From NCBI GenBank assembly GCA_963752915.1, contig CAVVZZ010000013.1:62001-126000 (forward strand): a stretch of 64,000 bases of DNA, read 5' to 3'. A program made the translations under genes and the position numbers. A model generated the notes under the pieces. It saw only the letters and a program-made list of their open reading frames with translations, was not told where the DNA came from and searched no databases. The stretch comes from DATJPR01 sp963752915. Its GTDB lineage: Bacteria > Bacteroidota > Ignavibacteria > UBA10030 > UBA6906. Positions 17,255 through 26,970 of this stretch are shown here, in pieces (positions within the stretch are counted from its first letter, which is position 1; the number at the start of each line of letters is the position of its first letter).

Positions 17255-20200
17255 AATCCCCGGATACAGCCCGCCGGAGCAGGTTGCTCGCGGCAACGCA
17301 TCGCTGATCCTGCGCGCACGACGACTCTCGGACAGCCTGCCCGTGATCATCAAGACGCCGCTTCCCGGGCGGGAACGGCTCAGCGAAGGAGTGCGCCTCT
17401 ACCATGAATATGAGCTTCTTCGCCTGATTGACCATCCTGGCATAGTCCGTCCCGTCAGTCTCGAGACCACCGCCGGCGTCCCGGCGTTGGTGCTCGAGGA
17501 CTTTGGAGGGATGGGCCTGAATGAATATGTTCGCTCGCACCGGCTTGACGTTTCCACAGCATTGCGGATCGGGCTTCAGGTCACTCTCGCGCTGTCCCGG
17601 ATCCATGAGCAGCGAATCGTTCACAAGGATATCAACCCCTCAAATCTGATCATCAACCCTGCCACTGAACAGGTCAAGATCACCGACTTTGGGATCGCCT
17701 CGCAAATTCCCCGGGAAGTTGCCCTGCACACCGGGCCGCGGGTTCTCGAAGGGACACTGGAGTATCTCTCTCCCGAGCAGACAGGTCGCGTGAACAGGGT
17801 GATCGACTACCGGGCCGATTTCTACGCGCTTGGCGTGACGCTCTATCAACTCCTTATCGGATGGCTTCCTTTCCAGTCGTCGGATCCGCTTGAACTCGTC
17901 CATGCCCACATTGCGCGAAGTCCCGCGGCCCCCTCGGATCTCAACCCGGGAATCCCCAAGGCGGTTTCGGACATCGTGATGAAGCTCCTGTCCAAAAACG
18001 CGGACGAACGGTATCAGACCGCATTCGGACTTCAATCCGATCTGGAGGAATGTCTTCGACGAATCGGCTCCGGCGGACGCATCGACGAGTTTACCCCCGG
18101 GTTGAAGGACTTCTCTGAACGTTTTCAACTGCCGCAACGACTGTACGGGAGAGACGCGGCCGTCCGTTCGCTTCACGAAGCGTTCGACCGCTCGTGCCGG
18201 GAGCGCCCCGTTCTCCTCCTCATCAAAGGACCTGCCGGGATCGGGAAATCCGCCCTTGTGCGGGAACTGCAGGAGCCCATCCTCCGTCGGCGGGGATTAT
18301 TTGTCTCCGGGAAATTCGACCAGTTCTCTCATGATATCCCGTACGCACCATTTGCCCATGCCTTTCGGGAATTGATTGATCACCTCCTTTCCCTTGGGGA
18401 ACAGCAGCTTGAACACGTGCGGGACTCCCTCCGCGAGTCACTCGGTGCGCTGGCGGGGGTACTGTGTGCGGTCATTCCGGAGACCGCCGTGATCCTGGGC
18501 AAACAGCCTGCGCTGGAAGAGTTGCCCAGGGCAGAATCGGAGAACAGGTTCAAAAGCGCAATCCTCAGGTTCGTGCAGTCGATCGCAAGCAAGGAACGGC
18601 CGCTGGTCGTCTTCATCGATGACGTTCAGTGGGCAGACAACGGGTCCGCGGCGCTCCTCCAGCTCTTGTTGTCCGATGAGCACATAGAAGGACTCATGGT
18701 TATCGCTGCATTGCGGCCTGACGAGACCCCCGCGTCGCATCCTCTGTCTCAGACATTCAAAGAACTCCTCGATCGCGGGGTGAGCGTTGAATCCATCGAA
18801 CTTGCCAAGCTCGCAGAGGAGGATATTCTTTCGCTCGTTGCCGAGACCCTCCGGTGTCCACTGGAAGCCGCGACGGATCTCGCCTTGATGATCGGGGCCA
18901 AGACCGACGGGAATCCATATTTCCTCCTGGAATTTCTGAAGTCGCTCCATGAAGAGAACCTTCTCCGGTTCGACAGTTCATCGCACGAATGGGTGTGGGA
19001 TATTGAGGAAATTCGCGAGCGGGGGATCACCGACAACGTTGTCTCGCTGGTCGCAGGGAAGATCGACAAACTGCCGGAGAAGACCAAGCTGGGACTGCAT
19101 GTTGCGGCCTGCATCGGCAATAGTTTTGATTTGAACACGTATGCGTTGGTCACAGGGCAAACGCATCCCCAGGGTGCGGATGCGCTCTGGCCCGCGGTCC
19201 AGGAAGGACTGATCTTCCCGATAGGGGATTCGTACAAATTTGTGCGGGACGGTCACGATCGCGACAAGGAAGGGTCGTACGTTCCTCCCGCGAACTTCCT
19301 GGGCGTCTCGTATCGGTTTTCCCATGACAGGGTTCAACAGGCCGCGTATCTGCGCGAGTCCGCCGGGCAGCGGGCGAAGACCCATCATCTTATTGCCAGA
19401 ACGCTGCTTGCCGGCGGGATCGCCGGAGATCCTGGCCAACGCCTCTTCGATATTGTGGCGCAGTTTACCCTTGGCAGCGCGGAGATCGACGGAGACCTCG
19501 AGCGGCGTCAGGTCATGAAGCTGCAACTCCTCGCAGGGAAGCGCGCCAAAGCCTCTTCCGCGTACGCTGCGGCGTTCAAGTATGTCACTCAGGGGATTGC
19601 GCTCCTCCACGATGAGGATTGGACAACGGAGTACGCCCTGTGTCGAGATCTCAAACTGGAGGAAGGAGAATGCCTCTACCTGCTCGGCCGCTTTGCTGAA
19701 GCGGAACTGGTCTTCGACGGGTGTCTCGGCCGGTTTACTCACGTTGCAGACCGGGCGCGTGTTCACAGTCTAAAGATCGACCAGTACAGCCATATCAGTG
19801 ACATCGACAAGGCTCTGAACACCGGGATCGAGGCACTGCGGGAACTTGGCGTCCGGTTGACGCGCCATCCTTCCCGGCTTGCCCTGATCAAGGAGATGGG
19901 CATCGCCCGTCTCCGTGTGCGCACTCGCCCCATCGAAAGCCTGATCGATCTCCCGGCGATGACCGCGGAAAAGCCGCGCTTTGCCGTCAACCTGCTGATG
20001 CGTTTGTTCGGCATCGCATATTCGGAGAGCGAGGAGTTCAGCGCCCTCGTCGTTTCGAAAATGCTGAACCTGACTCTTCGCTACGGGAACTCCGACGTTT
20101 CTTCCTATGCGTACGGGATCTACGGGCTTCTGCTCCGCGCAGGGTTCGGGGCGCACCAGTCCGCGTATCAGCTGGGACTGCTGGGGGTGAAACTCAGCGA

Positions 20201-22460
20201 GAAGTTCAACAACTCGCTGCTCCGTGGCAGGTGCAATTTTGTGATGGGGACGCTGCATAACCACTGGGTCAATCACGCCAGGTCGAACGCGAACTTCATC
20301 CGGACCGCTCATCGGTTCAGCTACGAAACCGGCGACCTCCTCTACGCTTCGTATGCGTTGTCACAGCAGGTGATGGCCCTTGTCGTCACCGGTGCTCCGC
20401 TGCGCACCGTGGAAGAACAGTCCGCTTCCTGCCTCGAATTCGTCCGGTCGATTCACCATGACGATATCGCACACTATTTTGTCGTCCCCCTGCAGTACGT
20501 CCGGAACCTGTGCGGGAAGACTGCATCGCCGTCATCATTCGGGGACGATGCGTTCAATGAAACAGCGTACCGCGCATCGCTCGATTCGACCCGGTATACA
20601 CCCCCGCGGATGTATTATCGTTTTCTCAAGATGGAGTGCCTCTGCATCCGCGGCCTGTATGACGAGGCGATCGCCGTGGCGCACGAGTCGGAACCGTTCC
20701 GGCACGCGTTGATCGGACAGGTTGCGGAATGGGAGTTTACGTTCTTCTACGCCATCGCCCTGGCGCGGTCGACGTCGGCAGCGACGGGTGCCCGGAAGAC
20801 GCTCCGCCGTTTGGAGCGCACCCTTGCGCGATGGGCCGTATACTGCCCGACAAACCTCGAAGGCCGACACCTCCTTGTGCAGGCGGAGCTTGATCGACTC
20901 GAGGGGAGGACGGAATCGGCGTTGGTGGCATATGACCGAGCCATCCAATCGTCGCGTGAACAGGGATTCACGCACATCGAAGCTCTTGCGAGCGAATATG
21001 CAGGCCGCTTTCATCTGGAACAGGGACGTCAGCGGATTGCCATTGACTATCTTTCTTCTGCCATGGAAGGATTCAGTCATTGGGGGGCAACCGCCAAGGC
21101 GAAGGATCTTCAGCAGGAATTCGCCACGCTCCTTCCGTTGTCTCAGGATACCGGCGCGACGGGGAAGGGCGGCAGACCATCCCAGACACTGACCGGCGCC
21201 TCCGTCCTTTCGCTGGATTTGGTCTCCGTTTTGAAGGCATCGCAGGCCCTTTCGAGCGAGATCGTGTTGCCCCGCCTGCTTGATCGGATGCTGGAGATTG
21301 TCGTGGAAAACGCAGGGGCGGAGCGCGCGGTATTTGTCACGGAGCACAAGACATCGCTCATGATCGAAGCAGAGAGAGATATCCGTGCCAAACGGTCGCG
21401 CGTCCAGCTTTCCGAGCCGCTGGATGGCTCCCCGCTCGCCTGCGAAGCGATTGTGCGCTATGTCGCCCGGACACACCAGGATATCGTGATTCACGATGCC
21501 AGAGGTGACGGCCGGTTTTCCTCCGACACGTATCTCTCCGCGAATCATCCCAAATCCATCCTCTGCACCGCCGTGATGCACCAGGGGAAGCTCGCGGGGA
21601 TTTTGTATCTCGAAAACAATCTCATCGAAGGGGCATTCACTCCCGATCGCGTGGAGGTGCTTCGGCTCCTGTCGACGCAGATCGCTGTCTCAATCGAGAA
21701 TGCGCGCTATCACGAACAAGGGAGAGAGCTTGCGCGAATGCAGGAAGAATTCCGGCTGGCCGCGACCATCCAGCAGGAACTGCTTCCCCAAACGGCGCCG
21801 GAGATTTCGGGGTACTCCATTTGCGGGCGCAACATTCCGGCGCTTGCGGTCGGAGGGGACTATTTTGATTTCATTCGCATGGATGAGAGCCGTCTTGCCG
21901 TGTGCATCGGCGATGTGTCCGGGAAAGGCCTTCCCGCATCGCTCTTGATGGCGAATCTCCAGGCGACCCTACGGGGACAAACGCTGCTGCGCTCTAGCCC
22001 CTCGGAATGCTTGCGGCGCGCCAATCATCTCCTTCATGCAAGCACCAGCCCTGAGAAGTTTGCGACGCTCTTCTATGCGATTCTCGACACGTCCCTTCAC
22101 CGGCTCCACTACTGCAATGCAGGACACGAACATCCCCTGCTTCTCCGTGCGGATGGAAGCAGCACGCTTTTGGCGAAAGGGGGGATCGGTCTCGGAATGC
22201 TGGAAGACTTTGCGTTCGAAGAGGAATCCGTCGACTTTGGACATGGCGATCTTCTCCTCATGTATACCGACGGAATTACGGAAGCCATGGATCAACGGTT
22301 GGAACAATTCGGAAGGGACCGTCTGCTCTCACTCGTCCTGGAATCGCGGAATCATATGGCGGAGTCGACAGTGAATGCGGTCATCGCGGCGGTCAACGCG
22401 CACAGAAACGACTGGCCCCAATCGGACGATATCACGCTCGTCGCAGTCGAGCGATCATAG
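17232..22460 (+). CDS. Giant Ser/Thr kinase - AAA ATPase - GAF - PP2C (SpoIIE) signalling protein
   Basis: The 1742-residue protein starts at a GTG (17232) with AGGAGG about nine bases upstream, and its start lies inside the preceding gene. Domain order is as follows. A Hanks-type kinase spans about 10-280, with Lys41, HKDINPSN around Asp133 and DFG at Asp152. A signal-transduction ATPase of the COG3899 type has Walker A GPAGIGKS at 333-340 and Walker B VVFIDDVQWAD. A long helical TPR-like region spans about 600-1290. A GAF domain spans about 1330-1500 and a SpoIIE-type PP2C phosphatase spans about 1530-1740 (VGGDYFDF, GDVSGKGLPASLL, MYTDGITEAMD). It probably integrates a ligand with phosphorylation and dephosphorylation. 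The usual C-terminal histidine kinase of such proteins is replaced here by a phosphatase. Confidence 0.88.
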   Translation: MQSRLPFEIPGYSPPEQVARGNASLILRARRLSDSLPVIIKTPLPGRERLSEGVRLYHEYELLRLIDHPGIVRPVSLETTAGVPALVLEDFGGMGLNEYVRSHRLDVSTALRIGLQVTLALSRIHEQRIVHKDINPSNLIINPATEQVKITDFGIASQIPREVALHTGPRVLEGTLEYLSPEQTGRVNRVIDYRADFYALGVTLYQLLIGWLPFQSSDPLELVHAHIARSPAAPSDLNPGIPKAVSDIVMKLLSKNADERYQTAFGLQSDLEECLRRIGSGGRIDEFTPGLKDFSERFQLPQRLYGRDAAVRSLHEAFDRSCRERPVLLLIKGPAGIGKSALVRELQEPILRRRGLFVSGKFDQFSHDIPYAPFAHAFRELIDHLLSLGEQQLEHVRDSLRESLGALAGVLCAVIPETAVILGKQPALEELPRAESENRFKSAILRFVQSIASKERPLVVFIDDVQWADNGSAALLQLLLSDEHIEGLMVIAALRPDETPASHPLSQTFKELLDRGVSVESIELAKLAEEDILSLVAETLRCPLEAATDLALMIGAKTDGNPYFLLEFLKSLHEENLLRFDSSSHEWVWDIEEIRERGITDNVVSLVAGKIDKLPEKTKLGLHVAACIGNSFDLNTYALVTGQTHPQGADALWPAVQEGLIFPIGDSYKFVRDGHDRDKEGSYVPPANFLGVSYRFSHDRVQQAAYLRESAGQRAKTHHLIARTLLAGGIAGDPGQRLFDIVAQFTLGSAEIDGDLERRQVMKLQLLAGKRAKASSAYAAAFKYVTQGIALLHDEDWTTEYALCRDLKLEEGECLYLLGRFAEAELVFDGCLGRFTHVADRARVHSLKIDQYSHISDIDKALNTGIEALRELGVRLTRHPSRLALIKEMGIARLRVRTRPIESLIDLPAMTAEKPRFAVNLLMRLFGIAYSESEEFSALVVSKMLNLTLRYGNSDVSSYAYGIYGLLLRAGFGAHQSAYQLGLLGVKLSEKFNNSLLRGRCNFVMGTLHNHWVNHARSNANFIRTAHRFSYETGDLLYASYALSQQVMALVVTGAPLRTVEEQSASCLEFVRSIHHDDIAHYFVVPLQYVRNLCGKTASPSSFGDDAFNETAYRASLDSTRYTPPRMYYRFLKMECLCIRGLYDEAIAVAHESEPFRHALIGQVAEWEFTFFYAIALARSTSAATGARKTLRRLERTLARWAVYCPTNLEGRHLLVQAELDRLEGRTESALVAYDRAIQSSREQGFTHIEALASEYAGRFHLEQGRQRIAIDYLSSAMEGFSHWGATAKAKDLQQEFATLLPLSQDTGATGKGGRPSQTLTGASVLSLDLVSVLKASQALSSEIVLPRLLDRMLEIVVENAGAERAVFVTEHKTSLMIEAERDIRAKRSRVQLSEPLDGSPLACEAIVRYVARTHQDIVIHDARGDGRFSSDTYLSANHPKSILCTAVMHQGKLAGILYLENNLIEGAFTPDRVEVLRLLSTQIAVSIENARYHEQGRELARMQEEFRLAATIQQELLPQTAPEISGYSICGRNIPALAVGGDYFDFIRMDESRLAVCIGDVSGKGLPASLLMANLQATLRGQTLLRSSPSECLRRANHLLHASTSPEKFATLFYAILDTSLHRLHYCNAGHEHPLLLRADGSSTLLAKGGIGLGMLEDFAFEEESVDFGHGDLLLMYTDGITEAMDQRLEQFGRDRLLSLVLESRNHMAESTVNAVIAAVNAHRNDWPQSDDITLVAVERS

Positions 22461-22487
22461 CATGACCGGTTCGAGGTCGTGGACGGC

Positions 22488-24098
22488 CTAGAGCCACAGC
22501 CCCAGCTCAAACTGAAACCGGACGCTGTTCATGGTGTTGTCAAGAATGTAGTCGCCCCGGAGGATGCCGTACCAGCTCCGGGAGAATCGATATTGGGTAT
22601 CGAGCGAAAATGTCTGCGTCAGATACACTTGATGGAGAACGTCGATTCCGAATGCGTAATGGTCATACCGGAGAGTGACATCGAGGTCCCGGAACAGGAC
22701 ACGGTCCAGCTCGACGGTCGCATCGTTCCCCGTCAGGAACGTGCTGATGGCATTGGTGTACCGCAGAGTGGCGTTGCATCCCGTCGCGAACACGTCGTAT
22801 GCCCTCATCGATCCGGAAAGGGTATGAGAAGGGCGCGCATCACCTTGACGGGATCGGTATCCTGCCGATCCCGAAAACGCCAGGTCCTTCCAGGGGCGCA
22901 CTGTCAGGCTCAGCCGGACACCATGCTGCAACGCTTCACTGAACAGGCTGTCCGGGATGCTCTTCATCGTCTCAAAGAGATAGACGCTGCGCGATTCATC
23001 GTAGCTGATGCTTCCCGACAACCACCAGGCATAGGTGTAGTTGAGAAAGAGCGACGCGTTGGAAAGACCTGCAGTCGACGTCCTTTGACTATTGTGGATG
23101 CCGTTCAACTCGAGGTCTGCATTGCCGAACGCCTGGAATGAAGAACCCAGGAAGGTCGAGCCCTGGAGGGTCAAAAATTGACGATCGAGATTCCCGTTGA
23201 GCGTCTGCCGCGCATACGCGATTGTTCCCTCATAATCGTGGAATGCGCTGTCCCTCTCCTGGACGCCGACGAACACCGCTGACTTCATCTGGTCCCCGCT
23301 GATGCCGAGTGCCGATTGCCCGACAGCACGCCCCGCAATTGCGCCCGCGACGACTCCCGATTCACGGACAAGAACCTGACCGCCGTCGAACAGCCCAAGA
23401 CTCCCGACATATCCGGACACCATCCTGCCGAGCGCAAAACCGAAATGATCCGTTGGCTGGTCCATCGATAGCCTGAAGTCGTATACGTCGATCCGGGATT
23501 TGTTGTTCGTGCCGAATTGGGGGTAGGCATTGGTGAGATCGGTGACGCCACGCGCGTTAAGCGAGAAATTCATGCCTGTCCCCCCGAGGTCTTCCACGTT
23601 CAGCATGGCCGCAACGGAAGGCTCCTGGAGGTTCAGCCGTGAATCCTCCGCGAGTTCTCCGAAGTATTGGAGGGCGATTCTTCCGCGAATTGTGTTCTCC
23701 GTGTGCCGCGTAAAGGAGAGCCCCACCAGGCCTCGATCATTCGACTCTCCTGCCCGCGCAGTGAGCGAATCTGCCGGCCGGGGGACCTTCAGGACGACCG
23801 GTGTTCCCCCTCTCCGGATGACGCCGGCATCGCCGATGTGCATCAGGGAATCGACGGACGCGATGCGCGCAAGGGAGGAGTGAGGCGCCACGATGGAAAT
23901 GATCGCCGTACCGATCTCCGACCCTGATCGAAGGACGGTGACGGTATCGCCGACGATGACCCCTTCTTCCGATCCCGAATCGAAGTAGACATGGGTTGAT
24001 GTGACGAAGGTGACTTTCACCTCCATGCGCGCCGGCGTCTGTGCCCATGCAGTGCCGCCTGCAACCAGAAGAAGGAAGGAGAGAAAACGGATAGTCAC
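22488..24098 (-). CDS. Outer-membrane beta-barrel protein of a porin-cytochrome-like cluster
   Basis: The GTG at 24098 is chosen because it is preceded by GGGGGATCA and begins a signal peptide (VTIRFLSFLLLVAGGTAWAQ). A longer frame would run back into the upstream cytochrome gene. The 536-residue product has a small beta domain after the signal (FDSGSEEGVIVGDTVTVLR, FlgT-C/SH3-like) and then many alternating amphipathic strands ending in FQFELGLWL, as in outer-membrane barrels. It has no CxxCH. It is the third gene of a minus-strand operon, ten bases after a 10-haem cytochrome and downstream of a 20-haem cytochrome. A porin sheath for the cytochromes, as in MtrB or Pcc systems, is inferred from context; there is no clear sequence match to MtrB. 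Confidence 0.65.
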   Translation of the reverse strand: MTIRFLSFLLLVAGGTAWAQTPARMEVKVTFVTSTHVYFDSGSEEGVIVGDTVTVLRSGSEIGTAIISIVAPHSSLARIASVDSLMHIGDAGVIRRGGTPVVLKVPRPADSLTARAGESNDRGLVGLSFTRHTENTIRGRIALQYFGELAEDSRLNLQEPSVAAMLNVEDLGGTGMNFSLNARGVTDLTNAYPQFGTNNKSRIDVYDFRLSMDQPTDHFGFALGRMVSGYVGSLGLFDGGQVLVRESGVVAGAIAGRAVGQSALGISGDQMKSAVFVGVQERDSAFHDYEGTIAYARQTLNGNLDRQFLTLQGSTFLGSSFQAFGNADLELNGIHNSQRTSTAGLSNASLFLNYTYAWWLSGSISYDESRSVYLFETMKSIPDSLFSEALQHGVRLSLTVRPWKDLAFSGSAGYRSRQGDARPSHTLSGSMRAYDVFATGCNATLRYTNAISTFLTGNDATVELDRVLFRDLDVTLRYDHYAFGIDVLHQVYLTQTFSLDTQYRFSRSWYGILRGDYILDNTMNSVRFQFELGLWL

Positions 24099-24108
24099 TG
24101 ATCCCCCG

Positions 24109-24915
24109 CTATGGCCGTGGATGGCACCGATAGCATGCCGTGCTCTTGTACTCATACCCCTCGCGTCCGCTGTGCGTAGCATCAGTCCGCGATTTGGTGT
24201 GTTCGTGGCAATAGATGCATTCAAAGTTGGTATAGACCGGCTGTTGGAGGTGGCAATCGTTGCACGTATTCCAGACACCGGGATGGTGGGTTGATCCCTG
24301 GCTGATCGGGAAGAAATTGTCGTGCGGGTAAAACGAGGCGGGCTGCCACGTCAGCGCACGGTGGCACGTTGCGCACTCGGTGGAGAACCCGGCCTGTTGA
24401 TGATTGGGGTTCGTCGTTGCAAGATACGCGGCCCGGTGGCACGCCACACATTCGACCGGAGTCCCACGGAAGCGGTTGTTCGTGTGGCATGCAGTGCACG
24501 GCACATTTTCATGAATGCCTCTCGTTGGGAAATCCGTCTTATCGTGGTCGAAGGAGACCAGCCATGACGATTGATCCGAGGCATGACACAGGGTACAGTC
24601 GGTCGAAAACGCGGCGAGGCGATGATCCACCGTCGGAGCCCCGTCGAAATCCTTGCGATGGCACCCAATGCATTCCATCGTCGTTCCGGCAAACCGCAGA
24701 TTCCGGTGGCAGGAGACACAATCGACATGCCTGTGGGCTCCGCGGAGGGGGAACGACGTCGTGTCGTGATCGAAGGTCGAAGGAATGGAAACCTGGTTCC
24801 AGGAGTCGGTTGTGTGACACTCGCTACAGCGCATGGACAGCGGGCCATGGGGCGACACCTGGGCAGAGAGCGCGAGAGGCCAGAGGGAGAGGAGAACAAG
24901 GGCCTTGAGCATCAA
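24109..24915 (-). CDS. Exported decahaem c-type cytochrome
   Basis: The 268-residue protein has a signal peptide (MMLKALVLLSLWPLALS, then AQ) and ten CxxCH haem-binding motifs, in order CSECH, CVSCH, CIGCH, CTLCH, CTACH, CVACH, CATCH, CNDCH, CIYCH and CYRCH. A repeating module of the form FDHDxTxFPxRGxHxxVxC supplies distal histidines, giving about one haem per 27 residues. It is periplasmic or built into an outer-membrane conduit. It ends ten bases before the barrel gene and starts about 40 bases after the 20-haem gene. Role in electron transfer is certain by type; the partner and direction are not. Confidence 0.9.
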   Translation of the reverse strand: MMLKALVLLSLWPLALSAQVSPHGPLSMRCSECHTTDSWNQVSIPSTFDHDTTSFPLRGAHRHVDCVSCHRNLRFAGTTMECIGCHRKDFDGAPTVDHRLAAFSTDCTLCHASDQSSWLVSFDHDKTDFPTRGIHENVPCTACHTNNRFRGTPVECVACHRAAYLATTNPNHQQAGFSTECATCHRALTWQPASFYPHDNFFPISQGSTHHPGVWNTCNDCHLQQPVYTNFECIYCHEHTKSRTDATHSGREGYEYKSTACYRCHPRP

Positions 24916-24955
24916 TGGAGACCTGTAATCAGTCGATCAGTGTGAGTGGATTTGA

Positions 24956-26599
24956 CTACCTGAGACTCTTGGTGTTTGGCGCGGTTCCATGACAATCTTC
25001 GCACTTGATCCCCAGCGGCTTGTATCGGACCACGCTTTTCCCGCCGATGGTCTCCGACGTATGACATTGCGCGCAGGCCACGGCCTCATGCTTGCCGGTC
25101 AGCGGGAACCGTGTCTTCGAATGATCAAGCGTTGAATTCTTCCAGGAGACGGCGGTGTGGCACGGTTCACACCGTGTCTTTCCATCGACGGCGAACTGGC
25201 CGGCATGCGGTTCGTCCTTCTGATGGCAGTCGGCACAGACCATCGTCAATCCGGCGTAACGTACGACCGTCGCCTTCACGTGACATTGATCGCAGGAGGT
25301 GGACTTGTGTTTGCCATCGAGAGGAAATTTCGTCCTGCCGTGATCGAACAGGAGATCGCTCCAGGCGCTGGTCTTGTGGCACCCCTCGCACGCGGCCGGT
25401 CGATTGCTGAACTGTCCGCCATGAATGTCTTTGTGGCACGTGAGGCACGTGATGGACCCTTCCCATTGAAACCGTCGCGTGCTTTTTGCTTTCACTGCAT
25501 TGGCAACATGGCACGCGACACAGGGCGTCGCAACATGGGCGCCGGTCAACACGAACGGAGATTTCGCGTGGTCTTCGACCGTATACGTGACGAGCGTGAA
25601 ACTCTGCTCGTTATGACACGATTCGCATCGGCCTTTGTCCTGCCGGTGGGCGAATTGTCCGGCATGTGCGTCTGCATGACAGTCCGCGCATGCCTGGAAC
25701 CGCGTAACGTGGAACCCCAGTTCGCCGCTCGCATTGCGTTCGCGCGGAGATTTCGCGTGGCAGGACGCGCACTGCAGCTTCGCGTGCGCTCCCAGCAACG
25801 GGAACCGGGTCCGGGCATGGTCGAACTCCTTTCCCGAGACCTGCTGCCATGCCAGGGTCGTGTGACAGGCCGTGCATGGCTGCGTGAATTTCCCGCGGTG
25901 CGGATCCTGGTGACAGTCGTTGCATGTCGAGAATGCAAGACCACGGTAGACAACCGCATCCGTGTTCGGGATATTCCTGTTGTGACACGAGGCGCATTCC
26001 AATTTCGCATGTTTTCCCGTCAAGGGATAGCGGGACCGGTCATGAGAAAACTTCGACGCAGGCTTCCATCCGTTCTCGGTGTGGCACTGATCGCACGTGC
26101 TGGTGAATTGCCCCCGGTGCTGATCGGTATGGCAATCCTTGCACACTCTCTCCAGCCCCATGTAGGTCGTGTGACGTTTGTCGAGGAGCAAGCGGATATC
26201 GGCAGCCGTAATTCTGCTCCGGACATGACATGAATCGCATGAAACGCCCGCGTGCTTGCCGATAAGAGGGTACCCTGTGGTGTTGTGATCGAATTTCGAC
26301 CGATCAAAATGGATGATGCTGAAATCCCTTCCGTGATGTTCACTGTGACAGGTGGCACACGGCTGGGCGGTCACTGTGGCATGATAGCCTTTTCGTGCCT
26401 GTACCCGTGTAGAGATCTCCGTATGGCACGAGAGGCAACGATCGTTCGAAATCGTTTTTCCGATTGTGTGGCACTTCGTGCAGTTTTGCACCCCTTCAAG
26501 GTTCGCATGTGCGCTCGTCAATTCTCCCGGAGAGATCTGACAAAAGGACACCAGCGGAATCATGCAAAGCGTCATGAAGGCTATCAGTGGTCGAATCAT
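24956..26599 (-). CDS. Exported 20-haem c-type cytochrome
   Basis: The ATG at 26599 begins a signal peptide (MIRPLIAFMTLCMIPLVSFC, then Q); 22 further upstream codons have no such character. The 547-residue protein contains 20 CxxCH motifs, from CTKCH near the N-terminus to CEDCH at the end. A module is repeated several times: DHxxTxFPLxGKHAxxxCxxCH followed by CxxCHxDxHxGQF. The Lys-His and Asp-x-His-x-Gly positions probably give the second axial histidine. Such high-haem cytochromes shuttle electrons across the periplasm or onto the cell surface. First gene of the cytochrome-cytochrome-barrel operon. Confidence 0.9.
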   Translation of the reverse strand: MIRPLIAFMTLCMIPLVSFCQISPGELTSAHANLEGVQNCTKCHTIGKTISNDRCLSCHTEISTRVQARKGYHATVTAQPCATCHSEHHGRDFSIIHFDRSKFDHNTTGYPLIGKHAGVSCDSCHVRSRITAADIRLLLDKRHTTYMGLERVCKDCHTDQHRGQFTSTCDQCHTENGWKPASKFSHDRSRYPLTGKHAKLECASCHNRNIPNTDAVVYRGLAFSTCNDCHQDPHRGKFTQPCTACHTTLAWQQVSGKEFDHARTRFPLLGAHAKLQCASCHAKSPRERNASGELGFHVTRFQACADCHADAHAGQFAHRQDKGRCESCHNEQSFTLVTYTVEDHAKSPFVLTGAHVATPCVACHVANAVKAKSTRRFQWEGSITCLTCHKDIHGGQFSNRPAACEGCHKTSAWSDLLFDHGRTKFPLDGKHKSTSCDQCHVKATVVRYAGLTMVCADCHQKDEPHAGQFAVDGKTRCEPCHTAVSWKNSTLDHSKTRFPLTGKHEAVACAQCHTSETIGGKSVVRYKPLGIKCEDCHGTAPNTKSLR

Positions 26600-26970
26600 G
26601 GCTGAGGCGTTATAACTCCTTTCGGACGAACGTGTCGAACCGGATCCGCGCCGCTGTAGTTCCAATGGATCACGCGCTCAGAGCCCCCGATATTCGGCAA
26701 TGAGGAAAGGTCCCCTGAATTCCCGGATTAGTGCAAGATCATTGAAATGATAGAGTATGACACGCAGTGTGTCTTGAAAATCGGTGTGAAAGTGTACTTG
26801 CGGTAGCGAAGAAGGCTCTTTTCAGTAACCCTTACAAGTATATCCCGTGGGGCGGGGTAACGTCTCTAATAGAGCGAATTTGGATTTGAGATGCAAATCT
26901 CGACGGGGTTCCCTACATTTGTCCATTCACTCATCGAAATTGCCCAATCACGCTGTCCTCCAGGACCCCA
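26600..26970. other. Divergent intergenic region with candidate control elements
   Basis: This 371-base gap separates the cytochrome operon (minus) from the GH89 gene (plus), and must hold both promoters. Near the GH89 side there is a small inverted repeat, GAGAT-GCAA-ATCTC (26888-26901), followed by TACATTTG, which resembles the Bacteroidota -7 element TAnnTTTG. A matching -33 TTTG at the right distance was not found. No gene is seen. Confidence 0.35.

Noticed and set aside
20535..21581. 348-codon open frame on the complement of the giant kinase gene
   Set aside because: Lies wholly inside the TPR-like and GAF coding part of a continuous 1742-residue protein.
15394..22460. Full terpenoid biosynthetic gene cluster
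   Set aside because: Only an oxygenase and a possible cyclase are present; there is no prenyltransferase, epoxidase or scaffold-building enzyme nearby.
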